Source: a virus. Taken from it: DNA of 44,533 nt. Below the pieces are notes generated by a model that was not told the origin of the DNA, did no database searches, and saw only the letters and a program-made list of their open reading frames with translations. The stretch spans positions 1 through 44,533 of IMG/VR virus record IMGVR_UViG_3300034407_002014; one strand, 5' to 3'. A program made the position numbers and the translations under genes. Shown here piece after piece: positions 7,573 to 16,016 of this stretch (position 1 is the stretch's first letter; every line of letters begins with the position of its first letter).

Positions 7573-8508
7573 ATGGAAGAATTTTTGTGGGTGGAGAAAT
7601 ACCGTCCAGCTGATGTTCAATCGTGCATTTTACCAAACCAATTAAAATCAACCTTATCAGAATTTGTGTCGTCTGGTGATATTCCAAATGTCACATTTTC
7701 TGGTAAGCCAGGTTGCGGGAAGACTACTGCTGCAAAAGCAATGCTTGATGAGTTGGGTCTAACCTATATGATGATCAACGGTTCTGAAGAGTCTGGTATT
7801 GATGTTCTCAGAACCAAGATCAAAAACTTTGCTTCCACTGTGTCATTACATGGTGGTCGCAAATATCTGATTTTGGATGAGGCAGATTATCTCAATCCTC
7901 AATCAACGCAGCCTGCATTGCGTGGGTTCATCGAAGAGTTTAGTGCAAACTGTGGATTTATTCTCACATGCAATTATGTGAATAGAATTATCCCAGCACT
8001 TATCTCACGGTGTCCAACTTATGACTTTGCAATCCCAAAAGATGAAGAGAAAACACTACAAGGTGAATTCTTTTTGAGGGCACTAAATATTCTTAAACAA
8101 GAAAATGTTGAATGTGAAAAAAGAGCTGTAGTTTCTCTTGTACAAAAACATTTTCCTGATTGGCGTAGAGTTCTAAACGAACTGCAAAGATACTCTGTGT
8201 CGGGTAAGATAGATGCTGGTGTTCTTGTAAACATCTCAACCAATAACATGAATCAATTGATTGGATTTATGAAAAACAAGGAGTTTACAAATGTTCGTGA
8301 ATGGGTTGTTCAAAATCTTGACAACGATCCTACTCGTTTGTTCCGTTCTCTTTACGACACTATGTACGATTATATGGATGGCTCTAGTCTTCCCCACGTT
8401 GTTGTTATACTCGGCGAGTATCAGTATAAGGCGGCATTTGTTGCTGATCAAGAAATCAACACTCTCGCTTGTTTGACAGAGATTATGGCTCGAGGTAAGT
8501 TTAAATGA
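7573..8508 (+). CDS. 44: Clamp loader large subunit (gp44)
   Basis: A 311-residue AAA+ ATPase that, with gp62, opens and loads the gp45 clamp. It begins MEEFLWVEKYRP, the typical RFC/gp44 N-terminus. Walker A is SGKPGCGKTT, Walker B ILDEADYL (DEAD), sensor 1 LTCNYVNRI and the SRC box LISRCP. ATG 7573 is chosen over an upstream in-frame start because it begins this signature and has AGGGGA upstream. Its stop overlaps the start of the next gene (ATGA). Confidence 0.95.
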   Translation: MEEFLWVEKYRPADVQSCILPNQLKSTLSEFVSSGDIPNVTFSGKPGCGKTTAAKAMLDELGLTYMMINGSEESGIDVLRTKIKNFASTVSLHGGRKYLILDEADYLNPQSTQPALRGFIEEFSANCGFILTCNYVNRIIPALISRCPTYDFAIPKDEEKTLQGEFFLRALNILKQENVECEKRAVVSLVQKHFPDWRRVLNELQRYSVSGKIDAGVLVNISTNNMNQLIGFMKNKEFTNVREWVVQNLDNDPTRLFRSLYDTMYDYMDGSSLPHVVVILGEYQYKAAFVADQEINTLACLTEIMARGKFK

Positions 8509-9167
8509 GTGTATATGTTATGGATAATGTGTTGACTCCAGAGTGGGCCCGGTCGATAGAAAATATTGTTATGAGTGGTAGTTATAAATGGGGTGGCAAA
8601 AGTCTCTCCATGTCCACTAATTATTATCCCTTAGAATTACCAAAAGGATTAAAGTGGGGAGATTGGGAACCGAAATCAGGTCCTAATTATCATTGGATTA
8701 AGAAGTTTGGACATAATGAAAAAGATTTGATCAAGTCAGGCAATGAATGGTGTGTTCAATTGTGGGAGCAATTATTTGTTAACTGCAAATTGAAAGAACA
8801 TTTCAATATTGAAGAGATGATAGATTGTTACATTAATGTTCACACGCATGGTCAAGCTCCACATCTTCATCCTGATAATGGTAACTTTACCTTACTATAT
8901 TATCCACAATTAAACTGGGACTATAAAAACTGGGGTGGTGGTACAACTATTTGGGAACCAGATATCGACGGTGTTGAGAATATAGAAAAACTTGAAATTT
9001 TAAATCACGTTTCATATAAGGGAAATCGGTTGGTCATGTTTGATGGATGGCACTGGCATAGACCCGAGCCTGTTGCAAGAGTTTGCAAAGAGGCAAGATA
9101 TGTTGTTGTCTATAAAACTGGTAAGGATGGTGGGAACAGTAAAAGGTTAGATTACCATGACAATTGA
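8505..9167 (+). CDS. 2OG-Fe(II) oxygenase (tandem copy 1)
   Basis: A 220-residue dioxygenase: H-x-x-x-D-type iron site in APHLHPDNG, strand FTLLYYPQLNW, the glycine-rich NWGGGTTIW, distal histidine in WHWHRPEPV and the arginine in ARYVVVY. It is paralogous to the gene that follows, sharing FTxxYYP, WGGGTTIW, GNRL and a C-terminal RLD tail. Substrate unknown. Inserted between gp44 and gp62, which are adjacent in T4, and overlapping both neighbours, so it is expressed with the replication proteins. Confidence 0.75.
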   Translation: MSVYVMDNVLTPEWARSIENIVMSGSYKWGGKSLSMSTNYYPLELPKGLKWGDWEPKSGPNYHWIKKFGHNEKDLIKSGNEWCVQLWEQLFVNCKLKEHFNIEEMIDCYINVHTHGQAPHLHPDNGNFTLLYYPQLNWDYKNWGGGTTIWEPDIDGVENIEKLEILNHVSYKGNRLVMFDGWHWHRPEPVARVCKEARYVVVYKTGKDGGNSKRLDYHDN

Positions 9168-9732
9168 TGTTTACGATAATGTTTTCTCAGATGTTGATTC
9201 TCAACTTATTGATACCATAATGTCAGACAAAGAGTTTATGTGGCAGTTTTATCATACATCAGAAAAATCTGAACCTATATATCACTGGCATCGTTTAGCT
9301 GGACATACAAAAGATGAAATAGAAAAAAATGGTTTTGAGTGGTTGTTACCATTTTGGGATCATATTGTGAATAAATATGAAATCAACAAAAAATATGGTG
9401 TCGAAAAATTTCGTAGGATTTATTTCAACGCTCACACTTACGGGATAGAACCAAGGCCGCATATTGACGATGGTGATTTTACAATGATGTATTATCCATT
9501 ATTATCTTGGCGCAAGGATTGGGGCGGTGGCACTACTATTTGGAATGAAGATACCAGTGATGTAGAAAAACATGTTGCATACACAGGGAACAGATTAATT
9601 GTTTTCCCTGCCAAAAGATTACATCAAGCTCAACCCGTTCACATAGATTGTTATAAGTTGAGAAGTGTTATCGTATTTAAGTGTTGGAAGGATGATCCAA
9701 GTGATGAAAGACTTGACTTCTACAAAAATTAA
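9157..9732 (+). CDS. 2OG-Fe(II) oxygenase (tandem copy 2)
   Basis: A 191-residue paralogue of the preceding gene: H-x-D in RPHIDDGDFTMMYYP, DWGGGTTIW, distal histidine in RLHQAQPV and RSVIVFK with the 2OG-binding arginine. The start overlaps the end of the first copy. The two copies are divergent, so this is not a recent duplication. It could hydroxylate a protein side chain or a nucleic acid; nothing in the sequence decides this. Confidence 0.75.
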   Translation: MTIDVYDNVFSDVDSQLIDTIMSDKEFMWQFYHTSEKSEPIYHWHRLAGHTKDEIEKNGFEWLLPFWDHIVNKYEINKKYGVEKFRRIYFNAHTYGIEPRPHIDDGDFTMMYYPLLSWRKDWGGGTTIWNEDTSDVEKHVAYTGNRLIVFPAKRLHQAQPVHIDCYKLRSVIVFKCWKDDPSDERLDFYKN

Positions 9733-10144
9733 ATTTCTCCAAGAGGCTGGAACTGAAAGTATGCCTCACAAGAATCAAAGTTTATTCGAGCATCTTGTCG
9801 GTGTTAGGGATAAATTAAAAAACATGGGCGCACCTGATCATGTTCAAGATGCTGGGCTTTTCCATTCTATCTATGGAACAGATTCTTATAAAAACCAAAC
9901 AACTAATGACAGGCGAAAGGTCAAAGATTTAATCGGTGAAAGAGCAGAACTTTTAGTTTACATGTTCTGCACTATGCCAAGACCTAGAGCTCAATCTTTT
10001 GGTGAAATCGTTGATTCATGTTTACGGAAAGAATTAATGATGATGCATCACGCCAATGAAGAGGATATGAGAGATACGGTTGATAGAGAAATGACTATGG
10101 AAGAAGCTTATGGCGGTATAGGTTTTGATAGTGGTAGAGCTTGA
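9704..10144 (+). CDS. DUF6817-like (HD-like) protein
   Basis: A 146-residue protein with SLFEHLVGVRDKL and AGLFHSIYGT motifs, conserved histidines spaced as in a small HD-type metal-binding fold; the pattern is what I recall for the DUF6817 family. The function is unknown; HD-like folds are usually phosphohydrolases. ATG 9704 is chosen as the first ATG after a GGAAGG; it overlaps the upstream oxygenase by 29 bases. A T4 equivalent is not known to me at this position. Confidence 0.55.
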   Translation: MKDLTSTKIKFLQEAGTESMPHKNQSLFEHLVGVRDKLKNMGAPDHVQDAGLFHSIYGTDSYKNQTTNDRRKVKDLIGERAELLVYMFCTMPRPRAQSFGEIVDSCLRKELMMMHHANEEDMRDTVDREMTMEEAYGGIGFDSGRA

Positions 10145-10147
10145 TAC

Positions 10148-10543
10148 ATGTATGAATTAAAAGATTATCTAAACGCAATCAACCAAACAAAAGAACCTTT
10201 GATGGACAGTGAGGATGAAACGTGGGAAAAGAAATATCCACCTTTCGTTGTCAACAAATGCCTCATGCCATTTCAAGATACCATATTATTTGTCAATGAG
10301 ATTAACCAACTACCACATATAGACAAGAAACTACAATTTGACTTTTTTCTAAATAGTCTACGACCAAGAAAAAGATTTAGTCCTTGGGCGAAGGCGAAGA
10401 AATTAGATGATCTAGAGTATGTGAAAGAGTATTATGGCTACAACAATGAAAAAGCAAAGGTTGCTCTTGATATACTTGATGATGAACAAATTTCTGCCAT
10501 AAAACGAAGAACAAGAAAAGGCGGAAAAAATGGAACAAGTTAG
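10148..10543 (+). CDS. 62: Clamp loader small subunit (gp62)
   Basis: A 131-residue protein matching marine T4-like gp62: start YELKDYLNAIN, central KKYPPFVVNKCL, then DKKLQFDFFLNSLRP. It forms the clamp loader with gp44. It is shorter than T4 gp62 (187 residues), as usual in cyanophage-type relatives. The end overlaps the regA start by 14 bases, the same gene order as T4. Confidence 0.85.
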   Translation: MYELKDYLNAINQTKEPLMDSEDETWEKKYPPFVVNKCLMPFQDTILFVNEINQLPHIDKKLQFDFFLNSLRPRKRFSPWAKAKKLDDLEYVKEYYGYNNEKAKVALDILDDEQISAIKRRTRKGGKNGTS

Positions 10544-10931
10544 TTGGACACAAAATGATATGTTGGAGATTAGTCTGAAAGAACCAGACGATTTTCTAAA
10601 GGTCAGAGAAACACTTTCTCGTATTGGAGTTGCTTCAAGAAAAGAAAAAAAATTATATCAGTCTTGTCATATTTTACATAAGCAAGGTAAGTATTATATT
10701 GTTCATTTCAAAGAACTGTTTGCATTGGACGGTAAGGATACGAACTTATCAAAAAATGATATCGCAAGAAGAAATACGATTGTTAATCTTTTGGATGATT
10801 GGGGATTGGTTGAGGTTTTGGGTACGGCCGAACCAGCCGCTCCTCTAAGTCAAATTAAAGTTATATCATATAAAGAAAAGTCTGATTGGACCCTTGAGAC
10901 AAAATACAACATTGGTAAAAAACGGGACTAA
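10530..10931 (+). CDS. regA: RegA translational repressor
   Basis: A 133-residue homologue of T4 RegA, which binds ribosome-binding regions of early mRNAs and represses their translation. Diagnostic segments are EPDDFLKVRETLSRIGVASR, LYQSCHILHKQGKYYIVHFKELFALDG and the IARRNTIVNLLDDWGLV region. It follows gp62 as in T4. Its presence suggests translational autoregulation of the replication cluster. Confidence 0.93.
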   Translation: MEQVSWTQNDMLEISLKEPDDFLKVRETLSRIGVASRKEKKLYQSCHILHKQGKYYIVHFKELFALDGKDTNLSKNDIARRNTIVNLLDDWGLVEVLGTAEPAAPLSQIKVISYKEKSDWTLETKYNIGKKRD

Positions 10932-10935
10932 TATC

Positions 10936-12300
10936 TTGGAAAACTTTAAGTCTTTCATAACAGAACAAAACAGCGATAGCTATCGTGTTGTGGTGGTATC
11001 CAATGAGCTTGGAGAAAAGGCAATCACTGCAAAAAGGATGCAAGAAGAAGCAGATAAATTAAAGTATCCAAACTATGTGGTTCCTATGGATGGAACTTAT
11101 ACTGTATTTAATGACGGTGTTAGAACTATACATAAACAAGATGATGATAAAGGGTTTGAGATACACACGAATGATACAGTTGTATTTGTGCGTGGCACCC
11201 CAGAAAGAGACAGTCATTTAGATTTAATAACTCAACTTCAACGAGCTGGATATTGTGTTATTAATAGTAGAGAGTGTTTAGAGGTTGCAACTGACAAATA
11301 CAGATCATATCTTAGACTGAAAGATTTTGGTCTTACTCAACCAAAAACTGTTCTTGTTCCTAATGAAGAAACTATAGAAAAATCATTTGAGGAGCTTGAT
11401 ACTAAATTTCCTATAGTGTTAAAAACTCTTAGAGGCTCTAAAGGTGTTGGTGTGTTGTTTGTCGAATCAGAGAGGTCACTAAACTCTTTGGTTCAACTTT
11501 TGTTCAAACAAGATAGTAAAACAGATATTTTGATTCAAGAGTACATCAAAACAGATTTTGATGTTAGGGTCTTAGTTCTTGGTGGTAAAGTTATTGCGAC
11601 CATGAAAAGAAAAGTCGTTGAAGGTGACTTTAGAAGTAATGCCTCTCAAGGTGCAGATGTTGAAAAATATAATTTAACAGAATTAGAATTGGAACAGTGC
11701 ATTCTTGCTGCAAAAGCAATCGGTGGTATATTCACTGGTGTTGACTTCATACCATCCTCTGATCCAGAAAATAAACCACCATATATTCTAGAAATCAATA
11801 GCTCTCCTGGCACAGAAAATATAGAAAAAGTGAACAACAAAAATATTGTAAAGGATATTTTGACATACTTCGACAATCCAGATTTAAGATATACTGTTCC
11901 AAATGAATGTGGATGGGAAGAGGTTGTAGAAATAAAGCCATTTGGTCAATTGACTGCAAAGTTTGACACGGGCAACTACAAATATCCTGTTCTTCATGCT
12001 GATGATATCTCAGTAAAAGAAAAGAAAATTTCTTTTAAAAACAATAATAAAACTATAACAACAAACCTTGTTGGTGAATACACATCTGTTACCGGCGGTG
12101 GTGAAGATGATAGGTATATTGTAGAATTAGAATTTGAGTTCGCTGGAACGAATTATGGAAAGGTAATGTTTGGCTTGGATAACAGAGATAGAATGGGAAC
12201 AGATGTTTTATTAAATCGTAAAATCATGAGAGATTTAAATATCATGGTAAACCCACAAAGAAAATATTTAATTACTACGCCAATGTCTCTTGACAAATAA
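10936..12300 (+). CDS. RimK-like ATP-grasp ligase fused to aspartyl protease
   Basis: A 454-residue fusion. Residues 110-300 form an ATP-grasp ligase of the RimK type: GSKGVGVLF (167-175), ILIQEYI (198-204), ILEINSSPG (284-292). Residues 335-450 resemble the retropepsin-like domain linked to RimK systems: FDTGNYKYPVLHA (343-355, catalytic-type D344) and DNRDRMGTDVLLNR. RimK adds glutamates to ribosomal protein S6; a protease partner could trim such tails. TTG at 10936 is chosen: it yields the N-terminus MENFKSFITE, which resembles the T4 internal-protein capsid-targeting sequence MKTYQEFIAE. It could therefore be packaged and injected. Upstream TTG codons (10894, 10912) would extend into regA. 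Confidence 0.7.
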   Translation: MENFKSFITEQNSDSYRVVVVSNELGEKAITAKRMQEEADKLKYPNYVVPMDGTYTVFNDGVRTIHKQDDDKGFEIHTNDTVVFVRGTPERDSHLDLITQLQRAGYCVINSRECLEVATDKYRSYLRLKDFGLTQPKTVLVPNEETIEKSFEELDTKFPIVLKTLRGSKGVGVLFVESERSLNSLVQLLFKQDSKTDILIQEYIKTDFDVRVLVLGGKVIATMKRKVVEGDFRSNASQGADVEKYNLTELELEQCILAAKAIGGIFTGVDFIPSSDPENKPPYILEINSSPGTENIEKVNNKNIVKDILTYFDNPDLRYTVPNECGWEEVVEIKPFGQLTAKFDTGNYKYPVLHADDISVKEKKISFKNNNKTITTNLVGEYTSVTGGGEDDRYIVELEFEFAGTNYGKVMFGLDNRDRMGTDVLLNRKIMRDLNIMVNPQRKYLITTPMSLDK

Positions 12301-12318
12301 CTACAAAGGTGTTATAGT
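12290..12318 (+). promoter_or_regulatory. Sigma70-type promoter of DNA polymerase
   Basis: TTGACA (12290-12295), 17-base spacer, TATAGT (12313-12318). The polymerase ATG at 12325 begins exactly seven bases after the -10 box, predicting a leaderless mRNA. The -35 overlaps the last codons of the RimK fusion gene. Confidence 0.8.
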
Positions 12319-12324
12319 CTGATA

Positions 12325-14814
12325 ATGGACTTCTATACAAATGTACTTCAGTGGGGCAACACTATCTTTTACAGAGGTGTTGAAAATGGTCAACGTATCA
12401 AGAAGAAAGTTCGGTATTCACCGACTCTGTTCGATCTTGTACAAACTCCTACAAATTACAAAACCTTAGATGGACGATATGTAGAGCCACATCAATTTGC
12501 TTCTATCGAAAAAGCAAAAGATTGGTATGACAGTCGTAAAAATCAAGATGTAATCTTCGGCAACAATCAGTATGCCTACTGCTATATCAGTGATGAGTAC
12601 CCTAATGATGTGCCGTGGGACAAAGATAAAATCTGTATTGTCACAATTGACATTGAGGTGGAGTGTGAAAATGGATTTCCGAATCCAAGACAAGCAGAAG
12701 AGCCTCTTCTGTCAATCACTCTTAAAAATCATCAGAACAAAAAAATTATGGTCTGGGGCTTGCATGAATTTCAAAACTATCGTGATGATGTAACCTACAT
12801 TCAATGTAGGGATGAGGCTGACTTGCTTCGTAAGTTTGTTCATGAGTGGTCGGTTATTGAGCCAGACGTTATCACTGGTTGGAACACAGAGTTCTTTGAT
12901 ATTCCTTATCTGTGTAATCGTCTTGCAAAAGTATTTGATGAGGAGTCTGTCAAGGCTCTCTCTCCTTGGGGTAGAGTTCATGATCGTGAAGTTTATCAGA
13001 TGGGCCGCAAACATCAAATATATACGATCTATGGCATTGCTGCTTTAGATTACTTTGACTTGTATCGTAAGTTCACTTATACGAACCAAGAACGTTACAC
13101 GTTGGATCATATTGCATTCGTTGAATTAGGAGAACGAAAAGACGGAAATCCGTTTGAGACATTTAAAGAATGGTATCAGAAAGATTATCAGTCGTTCATT
13201 GAATACAATATCACTGACGTTGAGCTTGTTGATAAGCTTGAAGATAAGATGCGCCTTATTGAGTTGTGTCTAACAATGGCATATGATGCAAAGGTAAACC
13301 TGACAGATGTTCTTGGCTCTGTTCGTTATTGGGATAATATTATTTACAATCACCTTCGCAAGCAAAATATAGTCATTCCACAAAAGAGAGAAAGTGAAAA
13401 GTCAGAAAAGTTTGAGGGTGCCTATGTCAAAGACCCTCAAGTGGGTATGCACAAATGGGTCATGTCTTTTGACTTGAACAGTCTTTATCCACACTTAATT
13501 ATGCAATACAATATTTCGCCAGAGACATTGGTGAATGGTAATGTTAAAATTAAAGATGGTATGGTAGATAAAATTCTTGACGGTAAAGTTAAGAACAATA
13601 CAGAACATTGCATGACTCCTAATGGTGCATTTTTCCGTAAGGACAAAAAAGGGTTTCTACCAGAGCTAATGGAGAACATGTACAATGATCGTGTCAAGTA
13701 TAAAAAACTTCTTCTCGAAGCTAAGCAAGATTATGAAAACACTGGTGACCCCGCAACACTCAAACTTATATCTCGCTACGACAACATCCAAATGGCGAAG
13801 AAGATTGCTCTTAATTCCGCTTACGGTGCAATTGGTAATAACTATTTTCGTTATTTTGATCTCATGGTCGCTACAGCAATTACGAGCAGCGGTCAGTTAT
13901 CTATACGATGGATTGAAAAGGCTCTTAACATATATCTCAACAAGATTCTTAAAACTGATAAAGTTGATTACGTCATTGCAAGCGATACAGATTCGGTGTA
14001 TATCACTTTTGACGTTCTGGTTGACAAGGTGTTTAAATCGGGAAGAACAGATGAGGAAGTTGTCAATTTCTTGGACCGTCTTGCAAAAGAGAAGTTGGAA
14101 CCTTTTATTGGGGAAAGTTATCAAGCTCTTGCTAAGAGTATGAATGCATTAGAACAGAAGATGTTCATGGCTCGAGAGGCAATCGCAGATAAAGGTATCT
14201 GGACTGCAAAGAAACGTTACATTCTAAACGTTCATGATATGGAAGGTGTGAGGTTCAAAGAACCAACACTGAAGATCATGGGTATCGAAGCGGTTAAGAG
14301 TTCAACGCCTGCACCGTGTCGAGAGAAGATTAAGGAGGCTCTCAAAATTATCATGAGTGATGATGAAAAGATGCTAAATAGTTTCATCAGAGACTTTAGA
14401 GAAGAGTTTATGAAGTTGCCGCCAGAGGATATTGCATATCCCAGAAGCTGTAATGGTGTTGAAAAGTTTAGAGGAGAGTCAAAGTTGTTTGCGAAGGGTG
14501 CGCCTATTCATGTCAAGGGGGCGATCTTGTATAATCATCTATTGAAGAAAGATAGGTTGGATAACAAGTATCCTTTCATTCAAGAGGGCGACAAGATTCG
14601 TTTTTTACATTTACGTCAACCAAATTTATATCAATCGTCTGCATTTTCTTTCATGACAGAGGTGCCAAAGGAACTTGACATTTATGATAAAATAGACTAT
14701 GATGAACAATTCGAGAAAAGTTTTGTCGAGCCACTCAAGGTTATCACTGAAAAGATAAATTGGTTGATCGACAGCAGTTATGGTGTGCAAGGAACATTAG
14801 AGGATTTCTTTTGA
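12325..14814 (+). CDS. 43: Family B DNA polymerase (gp43)
   Basis: An 829-residue replicative polymerase with 3'-5' exonuclease. Exo I is VTIDIEVECE, Exo II lies in TGWNTEFFDIPYL and Exo III around YNITDVELVDKL. Polymerase motif A is SFDLNSLYPHLI, motif B KIALNSAYGAIGN and motif C ASDTDSVY. The C-terminal GTLEDFF resembles the clamp-binding tail of T4 gp43. It is shorter than T4 gp43 (898 residues), as in marine relatives. Its promoter puts the transcription start on the ATG. The last four bases overlap the TTG start of the cytosine methyltransferase, linking the two in one operon. Confidence 0.96.
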   Translation: MDFYTNVLQWGNTIFYRGVENGQRIKKKVRYSPTLFDLVQTPTNYKTLDGRYVEPHQFASIEKAKDWYDSRKNQDVIFGNNQYAYCYISDEYPNDVPWDKDKICIVTIDIEVECENGFPNPRQAEEPLLSITLKNHQNKKIMVWGLHEFQNYRDDVTYIQCRDEADLLRKFVHEWSVIEPDVITGWNTEFFDIPYLCNRLAKVFDEESVKALSPWGRVHDREVYQMGRKHQIYTIYGIAALDYFDLYRKFTYTNQERYTLDHIAFVELGERKDGNPFETFKEWYQKDYQSFIEYNITDVELVDKLEDKMRLIELCLTMAYDAKVNLTDVLGSVRYWDNIIYNHLRKQNIVIPQKRESEKSEKFEGAYVKDPQVGMHKWVMSFDLNSLYPHLIMQYNISPETLVNGNVKIKDGMVDKILDGKVKNNTEHCMTPNGAFFRKDKKGFLPELMENMYNDRVKYKKLLLEAKQDYENTGDPATLKLISRYDNIQMAKKIALNSAYGAIGNNYFRYFDLMVATAITSSGQLSIRWIEKALNIYLNKILKTDKVDYVIASDTDSVYITFDVLVDKVFKSGRTDEEVVNFLDRLAKEKLEPFIGESYQALAKSMNALEQKMFMAREAIADKGIWTAKKRYILNVHDMEGVRFKEPTLKIMGIEAVKSSTPAPCREKIKEALKIIMSDDEKMLNSFIRDFREEFMKLPPEDIAYPRSCNGVEKFRGESKLFAKGAPIHVKGAILYNHLLKKDRLDNKYPFIQEGDKIRFLHLRQPNLYQSSAFSFMTEVPKELDIYDKIDYDEQFEKSFVEPLKVITEKINWLIDSSYGVQGTLEDFF

Positions 14815-16016
14815 GATATTTTAGATACACATTAGATGACTTGCAAAAGTCAGCAGATAGAAAACTATTCACATACATTTCATTCTTTGCGGGTGGTGGT
14901 GGATCATCATGTGGTTACAAACTTTCTGGCGGTGATTGTAAATTTGTAAATGAGTTTCAGCAAGTTGCAGTTGATACATATCTTGCGAACTGGCCAGATA
15001 CTCCACATATTTGTGGTGACATAAAAAATGTCACTGGTAAACAGATTATGGAGATGACGGGACTGAAGAAGTATGAGCTGGACATTATGGATGGTTCGCC
15101 ACCTTGCCCGCCTTTCAGTATGTCTGGAACTAAGAAAGAAGGATGGAACAAAGAGAAGACTGCCTATGGTATGAAGCAACAGAATATTGAAGACCTAACA
15201 TGGGAAATGATACGCATTGCAAAAGACCTCATGCCTAAGGTTATTATATGTGAGAATGTCAAGGGTTTGACAATGGACTATGCAAGGGATCATCTAAATC
15301 GTATGGTTAGTGATTTTGAAGCACTTGGATATAATACAACATATAAGGTTCTTAATGGTGTAAACTTTGGAGTGCCGCAGAAAAGAGAGCGTGTTTTTAT
15401 TGTATCTGTGCGTGAAGATGTAATGGATGATATTGGAATGTCTTGGATGCTCCTGTCTTCATTATATCCAGAGCCTGCTAATGAAGAACCTACGATAGAA
15501 CAAGCAATTGGTGATTTGCAACTTAATAATAAAAATCGTGTAGAAGCTGAAGAGCTTTGTGAAATTATGAAGAAAAGTGCTAAATACAAATGGTTGAAGA
15601 GATTACCTAAAAATCCAGATAAAGTTGTATCAGTGGGAGATGACGTTGTAAAGCAATTCTGGGAAAAGGTTATTACACACAGGAAAAAGTGGGGCAAGAG
15701 TATTCCAGAGGCAAAACATTCTTTCTACCAATCAAGACGAGTCCCGACAAATCAGCCTTCTCATAGCCTTACTGAACAGGGTCTTGCAAGTTTATCCGTT
15801 CATCTTCATTATGCCGAGGATCGTATTTTTACTCCGCTTGAAGCTGCAAGACTTATGACGCTTCCAGAGGATTATGCTAACCCGTCTGAAGATATCTTTG
15901 AACGAGGAAAACGTATCGGTCTGATGGTTGCGCCACTACAAATGTATTATCTTGCATCATCAATATATGAAACTATTTTGGAGCCGTGGAATGAAGTACA
16001 TAACCGCACAAATTGA
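14811..16016 (+). CDS. DNA cytosine-C5 methyltransferase
   Basis: A 401-residue C5 methyltransferase that would convert cytosine to 5-methylcytosine in DNA. Motif I is SFFAGGGGSSCGY (24-36); motif IV GSPPCPPFS carries the catalytic C99; motif VI is CENV (147-150); motif VIII is PQKRERVFIV (189-198); C-terminal motifs IX/X are around SHSLTEQG and FTPLEAARLMTLPEDY. Start TTG 14811 has AGAGGA six bases upstream and overlaps the polymerase stop. It overlaps the TET-like gene by 26 bases, so the two are translationally coupled. The recognition sequence cannot be read here; phage TET-associated methyltransferases described so far include GpC-type enzymes. Confidence 0.93.
   Translation: MRYFRYTLDDLQKSADRKLFTYISFFAGGGGSSCGYKLSGGDCKFVNEFQQVAVDTYLANWPDTPHICGDIKNVTGKQIMEMTGLKKYELDIMDGSPPCPPFSMSGTKKEGWNKEKTAYGMKQQNIEDLTWEMIRIAKDLMPKVIICENVKGLTMDYARDHLNRMVSDFEALGYNTTYKVLNGVNFGVPQKRERVFIVSVREDVMDDIGMSWMLLSSLYPEPANEEPTIEQAIGDLQLNNKNRVEAEELCEIMKKSAKYKWLKRLPKNPDKVVSVGDDVVKQFWEKVITHRKKWGKSIPEAKHSFYQSRRVPTNQPSHSLTEQGLASLSVHLHYAEDRIFTPLEAARLMTLPEDYANPSEDIFERGKRIGLMVAPLQMYYLASSIYETILEPWNEVHNRTN

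Noticed and set aside
8473-8501. TTGACA with 17-base spacing to TAAGTT before the oxygenase at 8505
   Set aside because: It lies within the gp44 coding region, the -10 is poor and the next gene has a normal ribosome site and an overlapping start, so a separate promoter is not needed.
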